A stretch of DNA of 64,000 bases from Agromyces salentinus (GTDB lineage Bacteria > Actinomycetota > Actinomycetes > Actinomycetales > Microbacteriaceae). A program made the translations under genes and the position numbers. Each line of letters starts with the position of its first letter. Position 1 is the first letter of the stretch. The stretch covers positions 1 to 64,000 of the forward strand of contig NZ_WBIR01000008.1 in the NCBI RefSeq assembly GCF_009749395.1. Reading direction: 5' to 3'. This document shows positions 1-10,990 of this stretch, piece by piece. Under the pieces are notes generated by a model that was given only the letters and a program-made list of their open reading frames with translations, was not told the DNA's origin and made no database searches.

Positions 1-91
1 GGCTGGGCGGCTGGGCGGCTGGGCGGCTGGGCGGCTGGGCGGCTGGCCGGCTGGGCGGCTGGCCAGCCGGCCAGCCGGCCAGCCGGCCGGG
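1..91. repeat. GC-rich short tandem repeat at the left edge
   Basis: The first ~60 bases are near-perfect tandem copies of the octamer GGCTGGGC. They pass into several units of GGCCAGCC-type sequence, which is close to the reverse complement, so the whole block can fold on itself. It starts only a few bases beyond the stop codon of the 49-residue protein gene and may end that transcript. Its left limit lies outside the window. Confidence 0.8.
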
Positions 92-96
92 CGAAC

Positions 97-246
97 CTAT
101 CCCGCGGTGACGAGACCCCAGACGCCCGAACCGACGAGGTAGAGGCCGACAGCGCCGACGACGATCCAGATACCGAGGCGCGCGTTCGACGGGCGCTTCG
201 GGTCCTTCTCCGGCTCGAGTTCGCCCTTGGGGAGGTAGTCGTTCAT
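97..246 (-). CDS. Small single-span membrane protein (49 aa)
   Basis: A 49-residue protein with a charged, proline-rich N-terminal 22 residues and one hydrophobic segment at about residues 24-46 (rich in Gly, Val, Ile, Leu), so probably a single-pass membrane protein with the N-terminus in the cytoplasm. It lies about 40 bp downstream of lysS on the same strand and probably shares its transcript. An in-frame ATG three codons upstream (255) is an alternative start; neither start has a strong ribosome binding site. No function can be assigned from sequence. Confidence 0.6.
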   Translation of the reverse strand: MNDYLPKGELEPEKDPKRPSNARLGIWIVVGAVGLYLVGSGVWGLVTAG

Positions 247-286
247 GTGGGGCATCCGTTCCGATTCGCCGGGCTCGAGGCCGGGC

Positions 287-1813
287 TCACTTGACCAGCG
301 GGAAGAGGATGGTCTCGCGGATGCCGAGGCCCGTGAGCGCCATGAGCAGCCGGTCGATGCCCATGCCCATGCCGCCCGAGGGCGGCATGCCGAACTCGAG
401 CGCGCGGAGGAACTCCTCGTCGAGGCGCATGGCCTCGGGGTCGCCGCCCGCGGCGAGCTTCGCCTGCTCGACGAAGCGCTCGCGCTGCACGACGGGGTCG
501 ACGAGCTCCGAGTAGCCCGTGGCGAGCTCGAAGCCGCGCACGTAGAGGTCCCACTTCTCGACGACGCCCGGCGTGCTGCGATGCGCACGCACGAGGGGCG
601 AGGTGTCGAGCGGGAAGTCCATCACGAACGTGGGCCGCACGAGGCCGCCCTTGATGTGGTGCTCCCAGAGCTCTTCGACGTACTTGCCGGGCAGCGGGTG
701 CTCGACCTCGACGCCCGCCTCGTCGGCGAGCTCCTTGAGCCGCTCGATGGGGGTCTCGGCCGTGATCTGCTCGCCGACCGCCTCGGAGAGGGTGCCGTAC
801 ATCGAGATGCGGTCCCACTCGCCGCCGAGGTCGAACTTCGTGCCGTCGGCCCAGGTCACGACGTGCGAGCCGCTCGTCTCGAGCGCGGCGTCCTGGATCA
901 GTCGCTGCGTGAGGTCGGCCATCGTCGTGTAGTCGCCGTACGCCTCGTAGGCCTCGAGCATCGCGAACTCGGGGCTGTGCGTGGAGTCCGCGCCCTCGTT
1001 GCGGAAGTTGCGGTTGATCTCGAACACGCGCTCGATGCCGCCCACGACTGCGCGCTTGAGGTAGAGCTCGGGCGCGATGCGCAGGTAGAGCTCGGTGTCG
1101 AACGCGTTCGAGTGCGTCACGAAGGGGCGAGCGGATGCCCCGCCGTGCATGACCTGCAGCATGGGCGTCTCGACCTCGACGAAGCCGAGGCTCGCGAAGG
1201 TGCGCCGGAGGCTCGCGTTCGTCTTCGCGCGGTCGAGCACGTTCTTGCGCGACTGCTCGCGGGCGATGAGGTCGAGGTACCGGCTGCGGACGCGGGTCTC
1301 TTCGCTGAGGTCGTTGTGCAGGTTCGGCAGGGGCAGGATCGCCTTCGAGGCGATGCGCCACTCCTTGACCATGATGGAGAGCTCGCCCCGGCGGCTCGTG
1401 ATGACCTCGCCGGCGACGAAGACGTGGTCGCCGAGGTCGACGAGCTCCTTCCAGTCGGCGAGGGACTGCTCGCCCACCTCGGCGAGGGAGACCATCGCCT
1501 GGATGCGGCTGCCGTCGCCCGACTGCAGGGTCGCGAAGCAGAGCTTGCCGGTGTTGCGGGAGAACACCACGCGGCCCGCGAGCCCCACCTGCTCGCCGCT
1601 CGCCTCGTCGACGCCGAGGCCCACGAACCGGTCGCGCACCTGCGGGATGGTCGCGGTGATCGGCAGGCGCACCGGGTACGCGCCGCCACCCAGGTCGTCG
1701 GATGCCGCGATCAGGCGCTCGCGCTTGGCGAGCCGCACGGCCTTCTGCTCGGAGATCTCGGCAGCGGTGGGCTCGTCTGCGGCCTGGGCGGCATCCGTCT
1801 GGGTCTCGGCCAT
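287..1813 (-). CDS. lysS: Lysine--tRNA ligase, class II
   Basis: Charges tRNA-Lys with lysine in the cytoplasm. The 508-residue protein has the class II layout: an N-terminal OB-fold anticodon-binding domain (about residues 75-180, with the VGLAGRVVFSRNTGKLCF strand region), class II motif 2 around FRNEGADSTHSPEF, and motif 3 GMGMGIDRL near the C-terminus. The length is normal. The ATG at 1813 begins a short, low-complexity AlaGlu-rich leader typical of actinobacterial LysS. panC ends 77 bp upstream on the same strand, so lysS could be cotranscribed with it or have its own promoter in that gap. Confidence 0.97.
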   Translation of the reverse strand: MAETQTDAAQAADEPTAAEISEQKAVRLAKRERLIAASDDLGGGAYPVRLPITATIPQVRDRFVGLGVDEASGEQVGLAGRVVFSRNTGKLCFATLQSGDGSRIQAMVSLAEVGEQSLADWKELVDLGDHVFVAGEVITSRRGELSIMVKEWRIASKAILPLPNLHNDLSEETRVRSRYLDLIAREQSRKNVLDRAKTNASLRRTFASLGFVEVETPMLQVMHGGASARPFVTHSNAFDTELYLRIAPELYLKRAVVGGIERVFEINRNFRNEGADSTHSPEFAMLEAYEAYGDYTTMADLTQRLIQDAALETSGSHVVTWADGTKFDLGGEWDRISMYGTLSEAVGEQITAETPIERLKELADEAGVEVEHPLPGKYVEELWEHHIKGGLVRPTFVMDFPLDTSPLVRAHRSTPGVVEKWDLYVRGFELATGYSELVDPVVQRERFVEQAKLAAGGDPEAMRLDEEFLRALEFGMPPSGGMGMGIDRLLMALTGLGIRETILFPLVK

Positions 1814-1890
1814 CGTTCTCTCTCGTCGCGGGGCACGTGCCCGACCAGCCTACCCAGCCGGGCTGGGCGGACGCTCCGCGGGCCGGTGGG

Positions 1891-2772
1891 CTACTCGGGC
1901 CCGGGACCGACGTCGACGAACGCGTTGTCGATGAGCCGCGTCGAGCCGACCCGCGCCGCGACGAGGGCCAGCGCCCGGCCGCGGAACGCGTCGTCGACCG
2001 GGAGGAACGTGTCGGGGTCGACGACGACGAGGTAGTCGAGCTCGACGCCGTCGTGGTCGCCGAACGCGGCGACGCCCTCGGCGAGCAGTTCGGAGGCGCC
2101 CTCGTCGGCTGCGGCGGCCGCGGCATCGAGCGACTCCGCGAGCACGAGCGCCGCGGCGCGGTCGTGCTCGCCGAGGAAGCGGTTGCGGCTGGAGAGGGCG
2201 AGCCCGTCGCCCTCTCGCACGGTCGGGACCACCTCGACGCGCACGCGCAGGTCGAGGTCGGCGACCATGCGCGACACGAGGAACACCTGCTGGGCGTCCT
2301 TCTGGCCGAACACCGCGACGTCGGGCTGCGCGATGGAGAAGAGCTTGGCGACGACGGTGAGCATGCCGTCGAAGTGCCCGGGGCGCGAGGCGCCCTCGTA
2401 GCGGGCGCCGACGGGCCCGGCGCTCACCGTCGTGCCCGGGGCCGAGCCGCGCGGGTACATCTCGGACACGTCGGGGGCGAAGACGAACTCGACCCCGAGG
2501 TCGGCGAGCGCCGCGACATCCGCCTCGAGGGTGCGCGGGTAGCGGTCGAGGTCTTCGCTGGGGCCGAACTGCAGCGGGTTCACGAAGATCGAGACGACGA
2601 CCACGTCGGCGAGCTCGCGGGCCCGGCGCACCAGCGCGAGGTGCCCCTCGTGCAGCGCGCCCATGGTCGGCACGAGGGCGACGGATGCCCCGGCCCGGCG
2701 TCGTTCGTCGAGCGCCGCACGGACGTCGGCGATGGTGTTCAGCGTGCGGACGCTCGTCGCCACCTCGGTCAC
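1891..2772 (-). CDS. panC: Pantothenate synthetase
   Basis: Condenses pantoate and beta-alanine with ATP to give pantothenate, the coenzyme A precursor. The HxGH-type motif is seen in MGALHEGHL (about residues 33-41), followed by the conserved SIFVNPLQFGPSEDLDRYPRT region and the KMSKS-like LSSRNRFL loop. With the GTG start at 2772 the protein is 293 residues, the usual size. That start was chosen because the GTG overlaps the upstream gene's TGA (GTGA), the same coupling used across this operon. Longer in-frame starts run into the upstream gene and lack similarity to the family. Confidence 0.95.
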   Translation of the reverse strand: MTEVATSVRTLNTIADVRAALDERRRAGASVALVPTMGALHEGHLALVRRARELADVVVVSIFVNPLQFGPSEDLDRYPRTLEADVAALADLGVEFVFAPDVSEMYPRGSAPGTTVSAGPVGARYEGASRPGHFDGMLTVVAKLFSIAQPDVAVFGQKDAQQVFLVSRMVADLDLRVRVEVVPTVREGDGLALSSRNRFLGEHDRAAALVLAESLDAAAAAADEGASELLAEGVAAFGDHDGVELDYLVVVDPDTFLPVDDAFRGRALALVAARVGSTRLIDNAFVDVGPGPE

Positions 2773-3524
2773 GTGGCACCTCCCAGCGGCCGATCGTCGT
2801 CGGCCTCGTCGATCGTACTCGCACCGTCGAGCCGCGGCCCGGGGTCGTGGCGAGCGAGCGCGTTCTCGACGGCGCTGCGCACGAGCGGCGCGAGCACCGC
2901 TCCCGCCCGCGCGACGCCGATGCCGTCGAGGAGGCCGCTCGCCTGGTCGACGATCGCGCTCGAGAACGAGACGGCGGTGTCGATCGCCTCGCCGTACGCG
3001 GCGCGGTCGCCCTCGGCGACGACGAACGGCTCCCCGCCCATCTCGACGACGAGCGCCTGCCCGATCGGCAGGACCGGCGCCGGCGCCGTGACGGCGAACC
3101 ACGTGCCGGGCAGCCTGGCGAGGTCGATGCTCGTGCCGGTGAAGGTCATGGCCGGATGCACCGCGAGCGGGATGGCACCGGCCCGGCGTGCCGGGTCGAG
3201 CACGGCTGTGCCGTGGTGGGCGTTCGTGTGCAGGACGAGCTGCCCCGGCTGCCAGACCCGAGCGTCCGCGAGCCCGGCCACGAGCCCGGCGAGCTCGGCC
3301 TCGGGCACGGCGAGCAGCACGAGCTCGCTGCGCTCGACGATCTGCGGCACGGTGAGCACCGGGACCGAGGGCAGCATGGCGGCCGCCCGCTCCCGGCTCG
3401 AATCGGACACCGCGGCGATGCCCGTCAGCCCGTGGCCGGCGCCCGCGAGCGCCGAGGCGAGCACGGCGCCGACGCGACCGGCGCCGATGGTGCCGACGCC
3501 GAGCCGGCCGGGCCGCTCAGCCAC
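2769..3524 (-). CDS. Rossmann-like / DUF2520 protein
   Basis: A 251-residue protein with an N-terminal NAD(P)-type Rossmann fold (GTIGAGRVGAVLASAL, about residues 11-26) and the C-terminal helical DUF2520 domain (conserved HPAMTFTG at about 132-139). It resembles ketopantoate/pyrroline-5-carboxylate reductase folds. Genes of this type often precede panC in actinobacteria, which suggests a role linked to pantothenate or CoA synthesis, but the substrate is unknown. Its start overlaps the 3' end of the PH-domain gene by 8 bp and its stop overlaps panC's start, so translation is likely coupled. Confidence 0.85.
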   Translation of the reverse strand: MAERPGRLGVGTIGAGRVGAVLASALAGAGHGLTGIAAVSDSSRERAAAMLPSVPVLTVPQIVERSELVLLAVPEAELAGLVAGLADARVWQPGQLVLHTNAHHGTAVLDPARRAGAIPLAVHPAMTFTGTSIDLARLPGTWFAVTAPAPVLPIGQALVVEMGGEPFVVAEGDRAAYGEAIDTAVSFSSAIVDQASGLLDGIGVARAGAVLAPLVRSAVENALARHDPGPRLDGASTIDEADDDRPLGGAT

Positions 3525-5388
3525 GGGGCGCTCCTGGGCCTGGCTCCGCTTCCGGTTCCGGTGCCGGTGCCGGTGCCGGCGTGCCGACCGGCGCCTCGGC
3601 AGACTCGGCCGCCGTCGGCGTGACCGCCGATGCGACGAGAGGCTCGGATGCGGCCGTCGGCGCGCCCCAGTGATGCGTCTGGTCGGCCGCAGCCAGGGTG
3701 ACGGCGTCGGCGGAGAGCCGCTCGAAGAGCGCGCGCGCCTCGGCGGTCGGGACGACGGGGAGGTACACCATGACCGGCCCCATCACGGTGTGCACCCGGA
3801 TCGAGGCGACGTCGAGCATGCGTGCGACCGGCCCCCGGGCGATCGCCACGGACTGCATGCGCGCGAGCGGCATGAGCACGAGGGATCGCGAGAGGGCGCC
3901 GGTGCGGAACAGGACGACGCCCGACTCGGCGGCCCAGCCGATGCGACGCCAGGAGAAGGGATGCAGCCAGGCGGCGCGGCGCGGCGTGGCCGTGAAGCCG
4001 TCGCCCGGGCCGCGCCCGGTGAGTCCGGCGCCGATCGCGGCCGACTCGGCGTCGATCGCCTCGGGCAGCAGCAGCGCGAGCACCCGGCGTACGTCGTCGG
4101 CACTGCCCACCGGCAGCACGATCGTGCGCTGCGCCGACTCCCCCGAGGCGCTGATCGACTGCCCGGCCAGGTTGACCTTGATCGTCCACCAGCCGAACGG
4201 GCGCCAGAGGATCCACTGCGTCACCGCCACGGCGTGGACGCGCCCCGGCGGGATCGTCTGGTTCGCCGTGGACAGCAGCCCGTAGCCGATGCGCACGCCG
4301 TCGGGCGTGCCCGCGATCGAGTACCGCAGCGACTTGGTGATGCGCGACCAGAGGTAGCCCACGAGACCGATGACCGCCGGGACGAAGGAGAAGAGCACCC
4401 ATTCCTGCCCCATCGCGATGCCCGCGATGATGATGCCGACGAACACCAGGATCGAGATCATCGTGCCGCCGAGGAGCGTCGACGCGACCACGCGGCCGAG
4501 CGAGAGGTGCACGACCGACTCCGGCGGCGCGAGCGTGGGGTCGAGTTCCGGCGCGAGGAACTCGTCGACGCGGCGGCCGATGACCGCCGAGACCGGGCCG
4601 TGGGCGGATGCCGCGGGCACGGTCGTGCCCGCGGGGCCCGTCGCGGCCGCGGCATCCGCCACACCTGGGGCATCCGTCGCACTCGCGGCATCCGTCGGGC
4701 CTGCGACATCCGTCGCGCTCGTGGCCACCGAGGCCGTCGGCGCGTTCGGGACCCGGGGCATCCCATCGCCCGCCGAGCTGCTCGCCCGATCGGCGCGGGC
4801 ACCCGAGGCGAGGCGCAGGATGTCGGCGCGCAGGCCGTCGGCCAGCGCGGACCCGAGGTACGACAGCTGCACGTTGCCCGACTGGCCGGCCACGGAGACC
4901 TCGAGCTTGGCGGTGCCGAACAGTCGCGCGAACAGCGGGCGGCTGAGGTTGACGCCCTGCACCCGGTCGAGTCGCGCCGATCGGTGCGACCGGAACAGGA
5001 TGCCGCTGCGCACCTCGACCGACTCGTTCGTGATGCGGAACGTGTGCATGCGCCAGGAGAGCCAGAACCCGAGGACGACGCCGATCACGACGACCGCGAC
5101 CGCCAGGAGCGCCCAGCCGAGCTGGCCGCTGAGCACGATCGTGCCGACCGGGTCGTTGGCCCAGTCGTCGCGCCAGTCGCCGTGACGCTCCTCGACCTCG
5201 TCGCCGATCTCGGGCACGAATCCGACGACGAACATGTCGACGATGCGCTCGCGGAGGTTCGCGATGATGAAGCCGAGCACGGCGATGAACACGAGGCCGC
5301 CGCGCAGGAGCGGGCTCGCCGGATGGAGACGGTGCCACTCGCCGTCGGCGAGCGCGGTGACCGTCTTCGGGGCGACCGGAGCGGTCAC
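3517..5388 (-). CDS. Three-module bacterial PH-domain membrane protein (YdbT-like)
   Basis: A 623-residue integral membrane protein. Two membrane segments (about 28-46 and 95-115) are followed by a first bPH_2 domain; a second pair of segments precedes a second bPH_2 domain, and a third follows (near the RRIGWAAESGVVLFRTG stretch). This layout is that of the YdbT family, which pairs with smaller YdbS-like proteins such as the gene just upstream. Domains one and two are separated by a low-complexity linker of Ala-Thr-Asp repeats encoded by GGCATCCGTC-type DNA units, and the C-terminus is Pro/Ala/Glu-rich. The GTG start at 5388 overlaps the upstream stop (GTGA). The molecular function of the family is unknown. 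Confidence 0.85.
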   Translation of the reverse strand: MTAPVAPKTVTALADGEWHRLHPASPLLRGGLVFIAVLGFIIANLRERIVDMFVVGFVPEIGDEVEERHGDWRDDWANDPVGTIVLSGQLGWALLAVAVVVIGVVLGFWLSWRMHTFRITNESVEVRSGILFRSHRSARLDRVQGVNLSRPLFARLFGTAKLEVSVAGQSGNVQLSYLGSALADGLRADILRLASGARADRASSSAGDGMPRVPNAPTASVATSATDVAGPTDAASATDAPGVADAAAATGPAGTTVPAASAHGPVSAVIGRRVDEFLAPELDPTLAPPESVVHLSLGRVVASTLLGGTMISILVFVGIIIAGIAMGQEWVLFSFVPAVIGLVGYLWSRITKSLRYSIAGTPDGVRIGYGLLSTANQTIPPGRVHAVAVTQWILWRPFGWWTIKVNLAGQSISASGESAQRTIVLPVGSADDVRRVLALLLPEAIDAESAAIGAGLTGRGPGDGFTATPRRAAWLHPFSWRRIGWAAESGVVLFRTGALSRSLVLMPLARMQSVAIARGPVARMLDVASIRVHTVMGPVMVYLPVVPTAEARALFERLSADAVTLAAADQTHHWGAPTAASEPLVASAVTPTAAESAEAPVGTPAPAPAPEPEAEPGPGAPRG

Positions 5389-6089
5389 AGTCCCGCCCGT
5401 CGCGACTCGGCCAGCGCGACGAGCTCGTCGCGCAGGTGCTCGGCGTCCTCGATGGGCAGGCCGGGCACCGAGACGGCCGTCGCGGCCGCCGCCGTGACGA
5501 ACTTGAGGTCGGCGAGCCCGAGTGCGCGAGCGACGGGGCCCCGCGTGACGTCGACGAGCTGCATGCGCCCGTAGGGCACGGCGACCTGGCGCTGGAACAT
5601 GATGCCGCGCCGGAACAGCAGGTCGTCGTCGCGCAGCCGGTAGGCGATCGAGCGCACGCGTCGCGGTTCGAAGGCGATCGTCACGAGCGAGATGACGCCG
5701 ACGGCGATGGCCGCCCACATCGCCCACCACCAGTCGAAGAGGAAGTAGGCCGCGAGGAACGCGGCGACGAACAGCACCGTGCCGATGAGCGAGCCCACGA
5801 CCTCGACGACGACGTACTTGGGCGAGACGCGCTGCCAGCCCTCGTCATCACCGGGCCCGGCGGCGATGCCGTCGGCGGCGTCGGCCTCCACCTCGAGCAC
5901 GGACGTCGCGGGAGCGGGCGGTGCGGCGGCCGTCGGTACGGCCACGGGCTCCCCGGCAGCGGGCGCGGATGCCCCGTGCACGGGCACCCCCGGGTCGGGC
6001 ACCCCCGCGTCGGGCTGCCCCGGGTCGGGCTGCCTCGCGGCGGCAGGCTGCCTCGCGGCGTCGGGCGTCGTCGCCTCGGGCTCAGGCAT
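5385..6089 (-). CDS. Bacterial PH-domain membrane protein (YdbS-like)
   Basis: A 234-residue partner of the YdbT-like protein. The first ~65 residues are a Pro/Asp/Gly/Ala low-complexity region with PDPG/PDAG repeats, followed by two membrane segments (about 105-145) and one C-terminal bPH_2 domain containing RRGIMFQRQVAVPYGRMQLVDVTRGP. The two proteins probably form a membrane complex, by analogy with YdbS/YdbT. The ATG start overlaps the end of the DUF3180 gene by 8 bp. Confidence 0.85.
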   Translation of the reverse strand: MPEPEATTPDAARQPAAARQPDPGQPDAGVPDPGVPVHGASAPAAGEPVAVPTAAAPPAPATSVLEVEADAADGIAAGPGDDEGWQRVSPKYVVVEVVGSLIGTVLFVAAFLAAYFLFDWWWAMWAAIAVGVISLVTIAFEPRRVRSIAYRLRDDDLLFRRGIMFQRQVAVPYGRMQLVDVTRGPVARALGLADLKFVTAAAATAVSVPGLPIEDAEHLRDELVALAESRRAGL

Positions 6090-6555
6090 GCGCGTGTTCT
6101 TCCTTCTCGGTGTCGGTGTCGTCGGGCGGGAGGGTGCAGAAGTACTCGGCGACGAGTCCGCCCACGAGCAGCAGCACGGCTCCGATGGCGGAGGCGACGG
6201 CGAGCCAGACGGTCGACGTGGACGGCAGCACCGTCCGCGTGAGCAGGAAGAGGGTGATGCCGAGCGCGAGGCCGAAGAGCAGGGCGCCGCTCAGGCTGCT
6301 CGCCTTGGCGAGCACCGCGATGCGCATCGCCCGGAACGGATCGAGGTGCTTGGTCGAGTGCTCCTTCACGGCCCGTCGGATGGGCCAGGCGAGCGCCACG
6401 ACGAGCACCGCGACGCCCACGAGCGTGATCGACAGCGAGATGGGCGGCACGATCGCCTTGCCGCCCGAGGACACGACGGCCAGGTCGAGGAGGTAGCCGA
6501 CGGCGAGGCCGACGATCACCGCGATCACGACGGCGCTCGGATGCGTGCGCCTCAT
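6082..6555 (-). CDS. DUF3180 integral membrane protein
   Basis: A 157-residue protein with four predicted membrane segments (about 8-27, 40-58, 85-106, 116-138) and a charged cytoplasmic tail rich in Asp, Glu and His. DUF3180 is an actinobacterial family commonly placed directly after folK, as here. The ATG overlaps the folK stop codon (ATGA). Function is unknown; the position suggests only cotranscription with folate genes. Confidence 0.85.
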   Translation of the reverse strand: MRRTHPSAVVIAVIVGLAVGYLLDLAVVSSGGKAIVPPISLSITLVGVAVLVVALAWPIRRAVKEHSTKHLDPFRAMRIAVLAKASSLSGALLFGLALGITLFLLTRTVLPSTSTVWLAVASAIGAVLLLVGGLVAEYFCTLPPDDTDTEKEEHAHA

Positions 6556-7040
6556 CGCCGGGTTACCTCGTCGTGGGCGTCGCGGCGCAGGTCCGCCACG
6601 CGGCCACGACCGGGGATCACGGCCTCGGGATCGACGTCGAGCCACGGCTGCAGCACGAACGCCCGCTGCCAGGCCCGCGGATGCGGGAGCTGCAGCCCGG
6701 TGTCGTCGATCACGAGCCCGTCGACGTCGATGAGGTCGAGGTCGAGGGTGCGGTCGCCCCAGTGCTTCAGGCGCTGCCGACCGTGCGAGGCCTCGATCTC
6801 GTGCAGGGCCGCCAGGAGCTGGTGCGGCGTGTGGCCCGTGGTCTCGAGCACGACGACGCCGTTGAGGTACCCGGGGGCATCGTGGTCGACCCCCGTGTCG
6901 GTCATCGCCGGGCTCTCGTAGATCGGCGAGATCGCTACGAGCTCGACGCCCGGCAGCTCGGCGAGGTCGCGCACGGCGCCCGCGACGGTGGCCTCGCGAT
7001 CGCCGAGGTTCGCCCCGAACGCGATGACGGCGCGGCTCAT
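6552..7040 (-). CDS. folK: 2-amino-4-hydroxy-6-hydroxymethyldihydropteridine diphosphokinase
   Basis: Transfers pyrophosphate from ATP to 6-hydroxymethyl-dihydropterin, the step before FolP in folate synthesis. The 162-residue protein has the N-terminal GANLGDRE start of the family, the YESPAM segment and the magnesium/ATP-binding stretch RTLDLDLIDVDG (the HPPK signature) near residues 104-115. Start and stop overlap folB and the DUF3180 gene by 4 bp each, consistent with tight coupling in the folE-P-B-K order. Confidence 0.96.
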   Translation of the reverse strand: MSRAVIAFGANLGDREATVAGAVRDLAELPGVELVAISPIYESPAMTDTGVDHDAPGYLNGVVVLETTGHTPHQLLAALHEIEASHGRQRLKHWGDRTLDLDLIDVDGLVIDDTGLQLPHPRAWQRAFVLQPWLDVDPEAVIPGRGRVADLRRDAHDEVTRR

Positions 7041-7408
7041 GCGCGCCCCCGCACGATCGACACCGCGACATCCGCGAACGGGACCGTGATCGGCGCCTGC
7101 GGCTTGTGCACCGTGACGGCGGCCTCGATGGTTCCCGGGAATCCGAGTGCGACGTCGGCGACGCGCTCGGCGAGCGTCTCGATGAGGTCGACCGGGTCGC
7201 GCTCGACGGCTGCGACCACGGCTTCGGCGAGCTCACCGTAGTGCACGGTCTTCGCGAGGTCGTCGTCGGATGCCGCGGCCCGCAGGTCGACGACCACGGA
7301 GACGTCGATGACGAACTCCTGCCCCTGCTCCCGCTCGAACTCGAAGACGCCGTGATGCGCCCGGACCCGGAGCCCGGTCAGGGTGATGCGATCGCGCGTG
7401 TCAGCCAC
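7037..7408 (-). CDS. folB: Dihydroneopterin aldolase
   Basis: Splits 7,8-dihydroneopterin to 6-hydroxymethyl-dihydropterin and glycolaldehyde. The 123-residue protein contains the FolB hallmarks: GLRVRAHHGVFEFEREQGQ near the N-terminus (pterin-binding loop), the VHYGELAEAV segment and LIETLAERVADVAL with the conserved Glu. The GTG at 7408 gives the family's usual length and overlaps the folP stop; a GTG three codons upstream (7417) is the only reasonable alternative. Confidence 0.94.
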   Translation of the reverse strand: MADTRDRITLTGLRVRAHHGVFEFEREQGQEFVIDVSVVVDLRAAASDDDLAKTVHYGELAEAVVAAVERDPVDLIETLAERVADVALGFPGTIEAAVTVHKPQAPITVPFADVAVSIVRGRA

Positions 7409-8219
7409 GGCTTCCACTCTGCCACGCCCGCACGACGTCGAGCGCTCGACGCGTGGATGCCACGTCGTGCACGCGCACGCCCCAGGCACCGGCCTGCGCG
7501 GAAAGGGCGCTGATGACGGCGGTCGGCAGGTCGCGCTCGGCCATCGTCGCGCCCTCGGGCAGCAGCGAGCCGATGAACCGCTTGCGCGAGGCCCCGACGA
7601 GCACGGGCAGGCCGAGGGCGAGCAGCACGTCGAGTCGGCCAAGCACCTCCCAGTTCTGCTCGCCGGTCTTGGAGAAGCCGAGGCCCGGGTCGAGGATGAT
7701 GCGTTCGGCCGGTACCCCGGCGGCCGTCAGGGCGTCGACCCGCATCGCGAGCTCGTCGCGCACGTCGGCGGCGATATCCGAGTACTCGGTGAGCGAGTCC
7801 ATGCGATCGGAGTGGCCTCGCCAGTGCATGGCGACGTAGTGGGCACCGGTCTCGGCGACGGTCGGGACCATCGCGGGGTCGGCGAGGCCTGCGGAGACGT
7901 CGTTGATGATCTCGGCGCCGGCGTCGACGGATGCCGCGGCCGTCGCGGCCCGCATCGTGTCGACGCTCACGCGGATGCCCCGGGCCGCGAGCTCGCGGAC
8001 GACGGGCACCACCCGCCGCAATTCCTCGGCCGGTTCGACCCGCGCCGCCCCGGGACGCGTGGACTCGCCGCCCACGTCGAGGATGTCGGCGCCCGCCTGG
8101 ACGAGCTCGAGCCCATGCGCGATCGCGCTCTCGGCGTCGAACCAGGCGCCGCCGTCGCTGAACGAGTCGGGCGTCACGTTGACGACGCCCATGACGAGCG
8201 TCGGTTCGGCGACGCTCAT
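7401..8219 (-). CDS. folP: Dihydropteroate synthase
   Basis: Joins the pterin pyrophosphate with p-aminobenzoate; the sulfonamide target. The 272-residue TIM barrel shows GVVNVTPDSFSDGG at the N-terminus, DVGGESTRPGA, the DPGLGFSKT loop, and GASRKRFIG near the C-terminus, all diagnostic. The ATG at 8219 overlaps folE's stop (ATGA) and begins directly ahead of the family's first strand; upstream in-frame codons belong to folE DNA. Confidence 0.97.
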   Translation of the reverse strand: MSVAEPTLVMGVVNVTPDSFSDGGAWFDAESAIAHGLELVQAGADILDVGGESTRPGAARVEPAEELRRVVPVVRELAARGIRVSVDTMRAATAAASVDAGAEIINDVSAGLADPAMVPTVAETGAHYVAMHWRGHSDRMDSLTEYSDIAADVRDELAMRVDALTAAGVPAERIILDPGLGFSKTGEQNWEVLGRLDVLLALGLPVLVGASRKRFIGSLLPEGATMAERDLPTAVISALSAQAGAWGVRVHDVASTRRALDVVRAWQSGSRG

Positions 8220-8830
8220 GCCGGACCGATCGAGTCGGATGCCGCGGCCCCGCCGATGAGCGCGATGATCTCGGCGCGCGCCACGGGCTCGGACAGTGCT
8301 CCACGGCCGACGACGGTGATGGTGGAGCTGCGTTCCTGGCGGGACCCGCGGGTCGTGACGCAGCGATGCTGGGCGTCGAGGATGACGAGCACGCCCCTCG
8401 GCTCGAGCCCGGCCTCGAGCGCGTCGGCGATCTCCTCGGCGAGCCGTTCCTGCAGCTGCGGACGGGCCGCCAGCGTATCGACGACCGCCGGGATGCGCCC
8501 GAGTCCCACGACCCGGTCGCCCGGGAGGTAGGCGACGTGCGCGGTGCCGACGAACGGCAGGAGGTGGTGCTCGCACACGGATCGGAAGGCGAGGTCCCTG
8601 AGGACCACCGCGTCGGAGGTCGCCGGCTCGCCCGCCTGGGACGAACCGATCGGGACCGCGTCCGCGAGATGGCTCAGCGGATCGACGCCGAGCCCTCCGA
8701 AGAACTCGGCATACGCCTCGGCCACGCGCTTCGGGGTTCGCGCGAGCCCCTCCCGGGCGGGATCCTCCCCGATCGCGAGGAGGATCTCGTGCACGGCGCG
8801 TTCGATGCGTTCCGTGTCGATACCGGCCAT
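8216..8830 (-). CDS. folE: GTP cyclohydrolase I
   Basis: Opens the folate pathway by converting GTP to 7,8-dihydroneopterin triphosphate. The 204-residue protein has EGLARTPKRVAEAY at about 30-43, the zinc site and catalytic region SVCEHHLLPFVGTAHVAY, and AQHRCVTTRGSRQ containing the later zinc cysteine. Length is normal for the single-domain enzyme. It starts 40 bp after the ftsH stop and is the first gene of the folate block. Confidence 0.97.
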   Translation of the reverse strand: MAGIDTERIERAVHEILLAIGEDPAREGLARTPKRVAEAYAEFFGGLGVDPLSHLADAVPIGSSQAGEPATSDAVVLRDLAFRSVCEHHLLPFVGTAHVAYLPGDRVVGLGRIPAVVDTLAARPQLQERLAEEIADALEAGLEPRGVLVILDAQHRCVTTRGSRQERSSTITVVGRGALSEPVARAEIIALIGGAAASDSIGPA

Positions 8831-8870
8831 GGCAGGCCCTCTCAGGTCGGCGGCGGAGGCCGGCGGCGGG

Positions 8871-10889
<2,019 letters not shown>

Positions 10890-10990
10890 GGTGCTCACAG
10901 GCTACCCCGCGTCCGCCGACCGTCGGCCGAGTGTTCGCTGTGGGCTGTGCTGCGCGTTGCGACGTGCCCGGGCGACGTCAGGAAGCGACG

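Noticed and set aside
1702-5574. A 1290-codon open frame on the plus strand, and many other long frames opposite real genes
   Set aside because: They are antisense shadows typical of very GC-rich DNA: Arg/Ala/Pro-rich, no family resemblance, and they cross several recognised minus-strand genes.
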